From: an uncultured Clostridia bacterium
Lineage (GTDB): Bacteria; Bacillota; Clostridia; Christensenellales; CAG-138
NCBI GenBank assembly: GCA_937913075.1
Contig: CALEPU010000193.1
Span: 1 to 11,096 of the forward strand
Length of the DNA: 11,096 nt
Direction of reading: 5' to 3'
Below are positions 5,701-11,096 of this stretch, in pieces. The translations under genes were made by a program, and so were the position numbers. Within the stretch, counting starts at the first letter, position 1. Each line of letters starts with the position of its first letter. Under the pieces are notes generated by a model that saw only the letters and a program-made list of their open reading frames with translations, was not told the origin of the DNA and searched no databases.

Positions 5701-6860
5701 AATTCTTTAAGAACAAAGCAGTGCAGTCGCTTATCGCTTCGCTTGTCTGCATAGTGCTCGGCGTGCTTATCGGCTATATAGTCCTGCTGCTGATAAACCC
5801 CGACGGCGCGGGCAAGGCGATGATAACGCTTTTGAAAAACTTCTTCTACTACCCCACGGCTGAAATGCGCAGGGAGTATTTCGGCAGTACGCTCGTTAAG
5901 ACGGCTCCGCTTTTGATGTGCTCGCTTTCCGTACTGTTTGCGTACAAGACGGGTCTTTTCAACATAGGCGCGGCAGGGCAATACTGCATTGGCGTATGCG
6001 CCTGCCTGTACTGTGCGCTGGGTCTCGGCTGGAGCTGGCCGCTCTGCCTGCTGGCAGCGGTGATCTGCGGCGCATTCTTCGGCATGCTTGTCGGCTTGCT
6101 GAAGTCCTACTGCAACGTGAACGAAGTCATTTCGGGCATTATGCTAAACTGGATAGCGCTCTACATAACAAACTCGGTCCTCAGCACCGTTAAGGAGCCC
6201 ACGAGCCCCTATACCTATAAGCTTCAGGGCGCGAGGGGCAAGGCGGCGCTGCTGCCCCGGCTTGGCAAAATCAACGAATTCTTCAATGGCAACAAATACA
6301 TCACTATCGCAGTACCCATTGCAATAATAATCGCGGTTCTCGTATGGGTCGTGCTTGAAAAAACCAAGTTTGGCTACGAGCTCAAAGCAACGGGCTTTAA
6401 CAAGAACGCCGCCAAATACTGCGGCATGGCGGAAAAGCGCAACGCCATACTGACCCTTGTCATCGCCGGCGCTTTGGCAGGTCTCGGCGCGAGCTTCTAT
6501 TATCAGTCCGGCATACAGCAGTGGGAGTGTACCGCGACCTCCGTACCCGGCATGGGCTTCAACGGCATCGCGGCGACCTTCCTCGGCGGGCTCAACCCCA
6601 TAGGCACCATATTCTCCTCGTACTTCTTACAGCATATAACGGACGGCGGTACTCATATCGACACCATGAAGTACAGCGCGCAGATCTCCGATCTCATATC
6701 CTCCGTTATTATCTACCTCTGCGGCTTCGTGCTGTTCATTAAGCACGTGCTGAACAACATGATAACAAAGAGCGAGGAGAAGGCTGCCGCGCAGCTCAAA
6801 GCGGCGGAGGAAAAACCTGCCGCAACTGCCGCTGACAACGTGAAAGGGGGCGAGCAATAA
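5697..6860 (+). CDS. nupP: Nucleoside ABC importer, permease subunit 1
   Basis: This 387-aa integral membrane protein forms half of the transport channel. It belongs to the branched-chain amino acid/ribose-type permeases (BPD_transp_2). Diagnostic stretches are GLFNIGAAGQ (86-95), NEVISGIMLNWIALY (142-156), ATGFNKNAAKYCGM (231-244, the coupling region expected to touch the ATPase) and GMGFNGIAATFLGGLNPIG (285-303). Hydrophobic helices run throughout, for example 12-33, 112-135, 202-220, 250-268 and 332-349. The C-terminus (358-387) is a charged, Ala-rich cytoplasmic tail that looks dispensable and variable. The ATG overlaps the nupO stop (ATGA), and GAGGTG at 5683-5688 serves as ribosome binding site, so translation is probably coupled. 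It corresponds to B. subtilis NupP/YufP and presumably forms a heterodimer with NupQ. Confidence 0.93.
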   Translation: MKFFKNKAVQSLIASLVCIVLGVLIGYIVLLLINPDGAGKAMITLLKNFFYYPTAEMRREYFGSTLVKTAPLLMCSLSVLFAYKTGLFNIGAAGQYCIGVCACLYCALGLGWSWPLCLLAAVICGAFFGMLVGLLKSYCNVNEVISGIMLNWIALYITNSVLSTVKEPTSPYTYKLQGARGKAALLPRLGKINEFFNGNKYITIAVPIAIIIAVLVWVVLEKTKFGYELKATGFNKNAAKYCGMAEKRNAILTLVIAGALAGLGASFYYQSGIQQWECTATSVPGMGFNGIAATFLGGLNPIGTIFSSYFLQHITDGGTHIDTMKYSAQISDLISSVIIYLCGFVLFIKHVLNNMITKSEEKAAAQLKAAEEKPAATAADNVKGGEQ

Positions 6861-7831
6861 TGCTGCAAGCGCTTGAACAATACGTTTTGCTTATCCAATA
6901 CACCCTGATTTTTGCATCTGTATTGATGCTGGTCGCATTGGGCGGCTGCTTCTCGGAGCACTCCGGCGTTATCAACCTCGGTCTTGAAGGTATTATGGTC
7001 ATCGGCGCTCTCGGCGGCGCACTGATGATGTTCTACTTGCAGGATAAGGTCAGCGGCTTCCCTATGCTGCTTCTGACACTGCTTGCCGCAATAGTCAGCG
7101 GAGTTGCGTATTCGGCCTTACTTGGCTTGGCGTGTATCAACTTCAAAGCGGATCAGACCATAGTCGGTACCGCGCTGAATCTTCTCGGCACGGCAGCGGC
7201 AACCGTTATAGTCAAGGCGGTCAACGTGGCAAAGTTCGGCAAGCCCGATGACAGCCTCGCTTACAGGGTCGGCAGGAGCGCATTCACAAAGAGCTTCACC
7301 ATCGGCACAACTAATTTTGAGTTCAACTGGTTCATGGTCATAGCCGTTGTAATGCTCGTTATCGCATTCATAGTGCTCTACAAGACCAAGTTCGGTCTCA
7401 GGCTAATGGCCTGCGGCGAGCATCCACAGGCGGCGGCTTCCGTCGGCGTCAATGTCTATAAGATGCGCTGGTCCGGCGTTCTGATATCCGGCGCCTACGG
7501 CGGTCTCGGCGGTATCTGCTACATTATGGCAGGCGGCGGTACTTGGCACTTCTCCTACGGCGTGGCGGGCTTCGGCTTCCTTTCTCTGGCGGTCATGATC
7601 TTCGGTCAGTGGAAGCCCATACGCATCGCGCTTGCTGCACTGCTGTTCGGCTTCTTCCGCGCCCTTTCCAACGTCAACGGCAGTATTGATCTGCTTGCAA
7701 GCCTCAACCTGCCCTCAACGATCTACAATATGATGCCCTACATCGTATCCCTCGTAGTGCTGGCGTTCACCTCCAAGAAGTCGAGAGCGCCCAAGGCGGA
7801 GGGCATACCGTACGACAAGGGCATGAGATAA
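6860..7831 (+). CDS. nupQ: Nucleoside ABC importer, permease subunit 2
   Basis: This 323-aa membrane protein is the second permease half, also of the BPD_transp_2 family. Family features are SGVINLGLEGIMVIGA (35-50), FKADQTIVGTALN (95-107), the coupling segment ACGEHPQAAASVGV (184-197) and the C-terminal GIPYDKGMR (315-323), a typical ending for this subunit. Several membrane helices are evident, for example 8-30, 68-92, 157-174, 233-249, 255-268 and 291-304. The start codon shares one base with the nupP stop (TAATG), and AAAGGGGG lies nine bases upstream, so the two permeases should be made in matched amounts. It is the last gene of the transporter unit and is followed by a small hairpin and then a strong terminator. 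The counterpart in B. subtilis is NupQ/YufQ. Confidence 0.93.
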   Translation: MLQALEQYVLLIQYTLIFASVLMLVALGGCFSEHSGVINLGLEGIMVIGALGGALMMFYLQDKVSGFPMLLLTLLAAIVSGVAYSALLGLACINFKADQTIVGTALNLLGTAAATVIVKAVNVAKFGKPDDSLAYRVGRSAFTKSFTIGTTNFEFNWFMVIAVVMLVIAFIVLYKTKFGLRLMACGEHPQAAASVGVNVYKMRWSGVLISGAYGGLGGICYIMAGGGTWHFSYGVAGFGFLSLAVMIFGQWKPIRIALAALLFGFFRALSNVNGSIDLLASLNLPSTIYNMMPYIVSLVVLAFTSKKSRAPKAEGIPYDKGMR

Positions 7832-7842
7832 GCGATTTCGCA

Positions 7843-7859
7843 ATAGTCCTTCGGACTAT
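7843..7859 (+). terminator. Small hairpin after nupQ
   Basis: ATAGTCC (7843-7849) pairs perfectly with GGACTAT (7853-7859) around a three-base TTC loop. It has no T tract and precedes the main terminator by 15 bases. It probably protects the mRNA 3' end or assists termination rather than terminating alone. Confidence 0.5.
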
Positions 7860-7874
7860 ACAAGCAACCGTTTC

Positions 7875-7904
7875 AAGAGCCTGCTTTGGCGGGCTCTTCT
7901 TTTT
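7875..7904 (+). terminator. Strong rho-independent terminator of the nup transporter operon
   Basis: AAGAGCCTGC (7875-7884) pairs with GCGGGCTCTT (7889-7898), with one T·G pair, around a TTTG loop. The run CTTTTT follows directly. This is a textbook terminator 43 bases after the nupQ stop and separates the transporter from the regulator gene. Confidence 0.92.
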
Positions 7905-7911
7905 GTGCCGA

Positions 7912-7927
7912 TATTTCCCGGGAAATA
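7912..7927. promoter_or_regulatory. 16-bp perfect palindrome, candidate operator
   Basis: TATTTCCCGGGAAATA is a perfect 16-bp inverted repeat just downstream of the transporter terminator and about 150 bases before the XRE-type regulator gene. Such palindromes are typical sites for dimeric DNA-binding proteins. No well-placed promoter directly overlaps it, so its role is uncertain. Confidence 0.4.
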
Positions 7928-7952
7928 ATGCCGTCACGCCGCAAAATATGGG

Positions 7953-7980
7953 GGCGCAACCGAAAGTTGCGCCGATTTTT
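7953..7980 (+). terminator. Second terminator-like hairpin before the regulator gene
   Basis: GGCGCAAC (7953-7960) pairs perfectly with GTTGCGCC (7966-7973) around a CGAAA loop and is followed by GATTTTT. It lies upstream of the promoter at 8014-8042. It is either a backup terminator for the nup operon or the terminator of a short RNA started near the palindrome. Confidence 0.65.
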
Positions 7981-8001
7981 CGCTTAAATGCGGGTAATGT
8001 A

Positions 8002-8015
8002 AAGCAAAGTTGCTT
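8002..8015. promoter_or_regulatory. Inverted repeat overlapping the regulator's -35 box, candidate operator
   Basis: AAGCAA (8002-8007) and TTGCTT (8010-8015) form a perfect 6-bp inverted repeat separated by two bases. It overlaps the first two bases of the -35 box at 8014-8019. A protein bound here would affect RNA polymerase, so autoregulation by the downstream XRE protein is a reasonable inference. A short inverted repeat like this can also occur by chance. Confidence 0.4.
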
Positions 8016-8042
8016 GCGAATTATCACGGCATGGGTTATCAT
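8014..8042 (+). promoter_or_regulatory. Sigma-A promoter of the XRE-solenoid regulator gene
   Basis: TTGCGA (8014-8019), a 17-base spacer, and TATCAT (8037-8042) make a reasonable promoter: 4/6 and 5/6 matches to consensus. Transcription would begin near 8049, leaving a short leader with GGAGGTG (8064-8070) just before the ATG at 8075. Confidence 0.65.
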
Positions 8043-8074
8043 CTCAGCAGACAAAAACTTCACGGAGGTGCAGT

Positions 8075-9334
8075 ATGAATATCGAAACGGCAAACAGGCT
8101 CGTCGAGCTGAGGCATAAAATGGGGCTATCGCAGGAGGAGCTGGCTCAAAGGCTCGGCATATCTCGACAGGCGGTCAGCAAGTGGGAGCAGGCGGAGTCT
8201 TCTCCCGACACCGACAACCTTATAATGCTCGCGCAGCTCTACGGCATTACGATCGACGAGCTTTTGAACGGCAGGAGCGCAGTCAGCCCTACGAAAGCAG
8301 GTAACACACCGAAAGAGGCAGAGCCGAAGGAGCAAATAGACTCTGCGGTCACGAGCGATACCGCTAAGCTCAAGGGCAGCAGCTTCGTTTACGTCGACAA
8401 CGCGCCGTATGCCATGCCTGCTGTCTGCAATTTCAAGGCAGAGCTTCAATCGGCATACGTCACTGTAAAGGCAGCGGACGTTGATGCGCCGCAGGTGGAG
8501 CTATCGGGCAGTGAAAGGCTTAAAGAAGCATGTACAATACTGCGCGAGGGCGACACGCTCTTTTTAAAGCAGTTGAAGAGAAACAGGGCTTTCGGTCTGC
8601 ACCTTAACGAGAAGCTTCACGTCGAAGCGCTGCTGCCGCGGCGTATGCGGTTCATCGGCGTTGATATCGGAGGAGGAAGCATATCGGCGGATGGGGTCCT
8701 CGCATCCACTCTGCTGCTGCACACGGGCGGCGGAGGGCTGGAGCTTAACAACTGCTCCGCAGAGAGCATATCGCTCGTCACGGGCGGCGGAGGCAACGGT
8801 CTAAAAGCCGTGCGCGCACGCAGCCTCGTCTGCACCACAGGCGGCGGCGGCAACGAGCTTGAAGACGTCAAGGCCGAGACGGCAGAGATAAAGACAGGCG
8901 GAGGCGGGGTAGACCTGAATGATATAGAGGCGATAAAGCTCACCGCAAAGACGGGCGGCGGCAGTATAGACGCTGCGGCGATCGCCGCGGCGGAGGCGGA
9001 GCTTGCGACGGGCGGAGGACATATAAAGGTCAGAGACGGCAGCATTGGCAGCCTCGGTATGCGCTCCGGCGGCGGCTCCCTCACGGCGGAGCTTAGTGAA
9101 CTCGGCAGCGCAAGCTGTACGGCAGGAGGCGGCAGCATATCCGTTTCGAGCAGGGTATGCAGCGGAGCCGAGGTCAATCTTAATGCGCTCAGCGGCAGAT
9201 CCACTCTTATCTTCAACGGAGCCGAAACTGCCCGCGGCAGAGCGATACAGACGATCGTCGGCGACGGCTCCGCAAAGCTAAATATGAAAACAGCCTCCGG
9301 CAGTATTACCGTAAGGCTGGGCGAATTAGCATAA
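8075..9334 (+). CDS. XRE-family DNA-binding protein fused to a DUF4097-like Gly-rich beta-solenoid
   Basis: The 419-aa protein has two parts. Residues 7-62 are a classic HTH_3/XRE domain (LSQEELAQRLGIS at 18-30, then RQAVSKWEQ at 31-39), so it should bind DNA, probably as a dimer. Residues 70-100 are a charged, disordered-looking linker. Residues 101-197 are a beta-rich lead-in. Residues 198-368 are nine consecutive 19-residue repeats, each opening with (T/I/S/A)GGG(G/S/N/H); the early units read TGGGG. The rest (369-419) is beta-rich and has a further GSITV motif. The pattern resembles DUF4097, the putative adhesin-like beta-solenoid of Firmicutes. No signal peptide or membrane segment is evident, so it is probably cytoplasmic. 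Its ligand or partner is unknown. The ATG is supported by GGAGGTG four bases upstream and by the HTH beginning at once. It has its own promoter and faces thpR tail to tail. Confidence 0.9.
   Translation: MNIETANRLVELRHKMGLSQEELAQRLGISRQAVSKWEQAESSPDTDNLIMLAQLYGITIDELLNGRSAVSPTKAGNTPKEAEPKEQIDSAVTSDTAKLKGSSFVYVDNAPYAMPAVCNFKAELQSAYVTVKAADVDAPQVELSGSERLKEACTILREGDTLFLKQLKRNRAFGLHLNEKLHVEALLPRRMRFIGVDIGGGSISADGVLASTLLLHTGGGGLELNNCSAESISLVTGGGGNGLKAVRARSLVCTTGGGGNELEDVKAETAEIKTGGGGVDLNDIEAIKLTAKTGGGSIDAAAIAAAEAELATGGGHIKVRDGSIGSLGMRSGGGSLTAELSELGSASCTAGGGSISVSSRVCSGAEVNLNALSGRSTLIFNGAETARGRAIQTIVGDGSAKLNMKTASGSITVRLGELA
8666..9178 (+). repeat. Nine 57-bp (19-codon) repeats encoding the Gly-rich solenoid
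   Basis: Nine units start at residues 198, 217, 236, 255, 274, 293, 312, 331 and 350 of the regulator, exactly 19 residues apart with no insertion. Only the GGG(G) corner and alternating small hydrophobic positions are conserved; the rest has diverged. This is an old protein repeat kept by fold rather than a recent DNA duplication. Confidence 0.88.
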
Positions 9335-9344
9335 GCGGTAAGGC

Positions 9345-9893
9345 TCAAAAGCTTTCCCTGTGCAGAGGGGTGTAGACCATACGCCCCTTTATTCTTGTGC
9401 TTTCGAAGAGAGTGAGCTCCGTGACGGTCATTTCGGCGACGGGCTTGATATCGGCAAGCTCGAGCCCTACAAGCTCGTCATGCTCTACGTTGCGGCCGAG
9501 AGTGATATGCGGCACGAAATGCTTTTGATCCCGCGAAAAGCCGCGGTCATAAAGCGCGCTTTCCAACGTCTCGTGCAGTATGCCGAGCTCATCTAAATCG
9601 CCCTCGACGTTCAAATATGAGGTCCTGCCGCTGCCGCGTGAGCCGTTCCCCTTTAAAAAACAGCCGTAGCTTCCAAGGCGCAGCGTAAACGGATGGATGC
9701 CGCGGCAGGCTTCGTGCATGGCGGCGACTGCGCCGGCAAGATCGTTGCTTTCGCCGAGGAAGCGCAGAGTCACGTGTGTGTTCTCCAAGGGTTCAAATCT
9801 GCCCCCGCAGGCGCGCTCACGCAGCGCCGAAAGCACTGTGCCGACCTCGCGCCGCATGGCGCCGTTTAAGTCAATCGCGATAAACAGCCGCAT
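9345..9893 (-). CDS. thpR: RNA 2',3'-cyclic phosphodiesterase (2H/LigT family)
   Basis: The 182-aa protein matches the bacterial ThpR/LigT 2H phosphoesterases in length and motifs. The two catalytic HxTx tetrads are HVTL (40-43) and HITL (129-132). The N-terminus MRLFIAIDL is typical, as is the LRFLGE after the first tetrad. Family members open 2',3'-cyclic phosphates at RNA ends and can ligate tRNA halves in vitro; the physiological role in bacteria is unclear. It is cytoplasmic. GGGGG lies five bases before the ATG, and the gene starts 16 bases after the murI stop, so it is probably the last gene of the citG-murI-thpR transcript. Its stop codon is only 10 bases from that of the convergent regulator gene, with no obvious terminator between them. 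Confidence 0.93.
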   Translation of the reverse strand: MRLFIAIDLNGAMRREVGTVLSALRERACGGRFEPLENTHVTLRFLGESNDLAGAVAAMHEACRGIHPFTLRLGSYGCFLKGNGSRGSGRTSYLNVEGDLDELGILHETLESALYDRGFSRDQKHFVPHITLGRNVEHDELVGLELADIKPVAEMTVTELTLFESTRIKGRMVYTPLHRESF

Positions 9894-9909
9894 AATATCC
9901 CCCGCAAGT

Positions 9910-10737
9910 TTACTCCGGCAGAGCCAACAGCCTGCGGAATATAGGCTCCGCAGAGGCGGCGTCCGCGCTGGTGTAAAAACGTACTCTTTCGTTAGAGGTC
10001 AGCCCCTCGCAGGCGCCCTCGGGAGCCGCGAGCCCTTCGCGGCGAAGCACTCTTCCAAGCTGCCTTGCCGTGCCCGCGTTGCCGTCGTAAAGGCGGCACT
10101 CGCCGTTAAAATGCTGCTTGGCGTAGCGTTTTATTGCCCCTGCGATAAAGGGGAAATGCGTGCAGCCCAAAACTATGCCGTCGATGGTGGCGCCCTCATA
10201 GGGCGCAAGATGGCGGCAGAGGATATCGTCAAACCCGTCATCCGCTGTAACGCCGCGCTCAATGCGCTCAACAAGTCCGCTGCAACCGACGTTTATCACC
10301 CTGTCGGGTTCGGGCATGCGCGCTTGAAGCGCACGATACCGCGCAAGCTTTGTCGTTGCGACAGTGGCCAGCATCAGTACTTTGCCGCTGCCCGGAGTCT
10401 CGCACGCGGGTTTTATTGCCGGCTCTACGCTGACCACGGGCACGTCGAGCTTCTGACGCAGCGCCTTTATCGAGGCGGAGGTCGCAGTGTTGCAGGCGAC
10501 CACGAGCGCCTTTACGCCATGACCCAATAAAAGCTCCGCCGCAGCTTCCGAAAGCCGCAGTATCTCTTCCTCCGGTCTGTCGCCGTAAGGGGCGTTGGCG
10601 TTATCCCCAAAGTAAATAAAACGCTCGTCAGGCAGCTCGTGCAGAATGCTCCTAAGAGTGCTCGCGCCGCCGAAGCCGCTGTCAAAAACACCGACGGGAC
10701 AAGAGTAGTATTGAGCTTTATCGGTTGCCTCTGTCAT
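9910..10737 (-). CDS. murI: Glutamate racemase
   Basis: This 275-aa enzyme interconverts L- and D-glutamate and supplies D-Glu for peptidoglycan. The signatures are complete: VFDSGFGG (17-24) with the catalytic-site Asp19 and Ser20, DNANAPYG (45-52), VACNTATS (80-87) with catalytic Cys82, VGCSGLVE (150-157), and LGCTHFP (190-196) with the second catalytic Cys192 and its partner His195. The length is normal. The ATG at 10735-10737 is the only reasonable start, yet the 8-base gap after citG and the end of citG show no Shine-Dalgarno sequence, so translation may rely on reinitiation after citG. It sits between citG and thpR, an order with no evident metabolic link. Confidence 0.96.
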   Translation of the reverse strand: MTEATDKAQYYSCPVGVFDSGFGGASTLRSILHELPDERFIYFGDNANAPYGDRPEEEILRLSEAAAELLLGHGVKALVVACNTATSASIKALRQKLDVPVVSVEPAIKPACETPGSGKVLMLATVATTKLARYRALQARMPEPDRVINVGCSGLVERIERGVTADDGFDDILCRHLAPYEGATIDGIVLGCTHFPFIAGAIKRYAKQHFNGECRLYDGNAGTARQLGRVLRREGLAAPEGACEGLTSNERVRFYTSADAASAEPIFRRLLALPE

Positions 10738-10745
10738 TAAAAAAT

Positions 10746-11096
10746 TTACTGTCTGCGGTCGGTAAACCGGCAGAGCTTATCAATAAATATCGCGCATGCG
10801 AGCATATCCGCTGCGCCGCCGCAGTTGATATTGCGGTCAATGAGCTCACTGTCGAGCTTTATTGCCTCATCGAGCCGCTTTGAGAGCGGCAGAGCCAATA
10901 TCTCGGCGGCTCTTTTGCGCACGTACTCCGCACCGTCTTTCCCGCCCCGCTTGTATGCGTTGGTGTCGAAAAGTTCCGCCATAATGCCGATGAGAGAAAG
11001 CGCATAGCAGGCGTTGTCATCAAGCCCCATAAGACGGTAGCCGAGGACCCTGCGGTATGCGGCGACTGCCGCGGGGAAGCCCGCCCTTGCCTCTGC
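10746..11096 (-). CDS. citG: CitG-type triphosphoribosyl-dephospho-CoA synthase, C-terminal part (runs off window)
   Basis: The family makes 2'-(5''-triphosphoribosyl)-3'-dephospho-CoA, the precursor of the citrate lyase (or malonate decarboxylase) prosthetic group, from ATP and dephospho-CoA. The visible 116 residues are the C-terminal part of a protein that is normally about 280-300 aa. They contain EARAGFP at the edge (family (G)EAxxGFP), then LFDTNAYKRGG (family DTNxxxRGG) and NINCGGAADMLA (family SPGGSADLLA). The frame is open to the last base of the window, so the ATG at 11030 is internal and not the start. The stop lies eight bases before murI. MdcB is an alternative name for the same activity. 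No citrate lyase gene is visible here, though one may lie beyond the edge. Confidence 0.88.
   Translation of the reverse strand, partial: AEARAGFPAAVAAYRRVLGYRLMGLDDNACYALSLIGIMAELFDTNAYKRGGKDGAEYVRKRAAEILALPLSKRLDEAIKLDSELIDRNINCGGAADMLACAIFIDKLCRFTDRRQ

Noticed and set aside
8617..9348. Long minus-strand open frame (243 codons) opposite the solenoid repeats
   Set aside because: Its Pro/Ser-rich product is the complement of the GGG-rich repeat codons; no ribosome binding site or family resemblance.
9697..10530. Plus-strand open frame (277 codons) opposite thpR and murI
   Set aside because: It overlaps two well-identified genes on the other strand and its product is basic, Arg/Ala-rich and unlike any family.

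Overview
The window looks like the end of a contig from an uncultured anaerobic Firmicute, class Clostridia, probably gut-associated and from a metagenome. The reasons are a DUF5685/J-protein gene pair of clostridial type, a Firmicutes-type nucleoside ABC importer, strong purine-rich ribosome binding sites, rho-independent terminators, and coding DNA that is moderately GC-rich by eye with AT-rich intergenic DNA. The first 26 bases are Illumina TruSeq adapter sequence, not genome.

Left third (74-2488, minus strand): an operon running right to left from a good sigma-A promoter at 2460-2488. It encodes a DUF5685 protein with Asp-rich motifs, then (ATGA overlap) a J-domain protein with a Gly/Ser/Tyr pentapeptide linker, TPR-like region and Cys-rich tail, then a polytopic membrane protein of unknown function. 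It ends at a hairpin at 74-98.

Centre (2612-7904, plus strand): a complete BMP/NupNOPQ-type nucleoside ABC importer. A substrate-binding lipoprotein is followed by a leaky-looking terminator and a second promoter, then by the tandem ATPase and two permeases joined by 4-base and 1-base overlaps. A strong terminator closes the unit. This layout should give excess lipoprotein over transporter core.

Right of centre (7905-9334, plus strand): a 16-bp palindrome, a second terminator-like hairpin, a promoter with an inverted repeat against its -35 box, and a gene fusing an XRE-type DNA-binding domain to nine exact 19-residue Gly-rich repeats (DUF4097-like beta-solenoid). No membrane segment is evident in this protein, so it looks like a cytoplasmic regulator with an unusual sensory or scaffold domain.

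Right end (9345-11096, minus strand): citG (C-terminal part, running off the window), murI and thpR, closely spaced and probably one transcript. They meet the regulator gene tail to tail with only 10 bases between stop codons.

The most unusual leads are the HTH-solenoid regulator with its candidate operators, and the DUF5685/J-protein/membrane-protein cassette, in which DUF5685 carries DDxxD-like motifs reminiscent of type I isoprenoid synthases. No CRISPR array, tRNA, rRNA, transposase or phage gene was seen.
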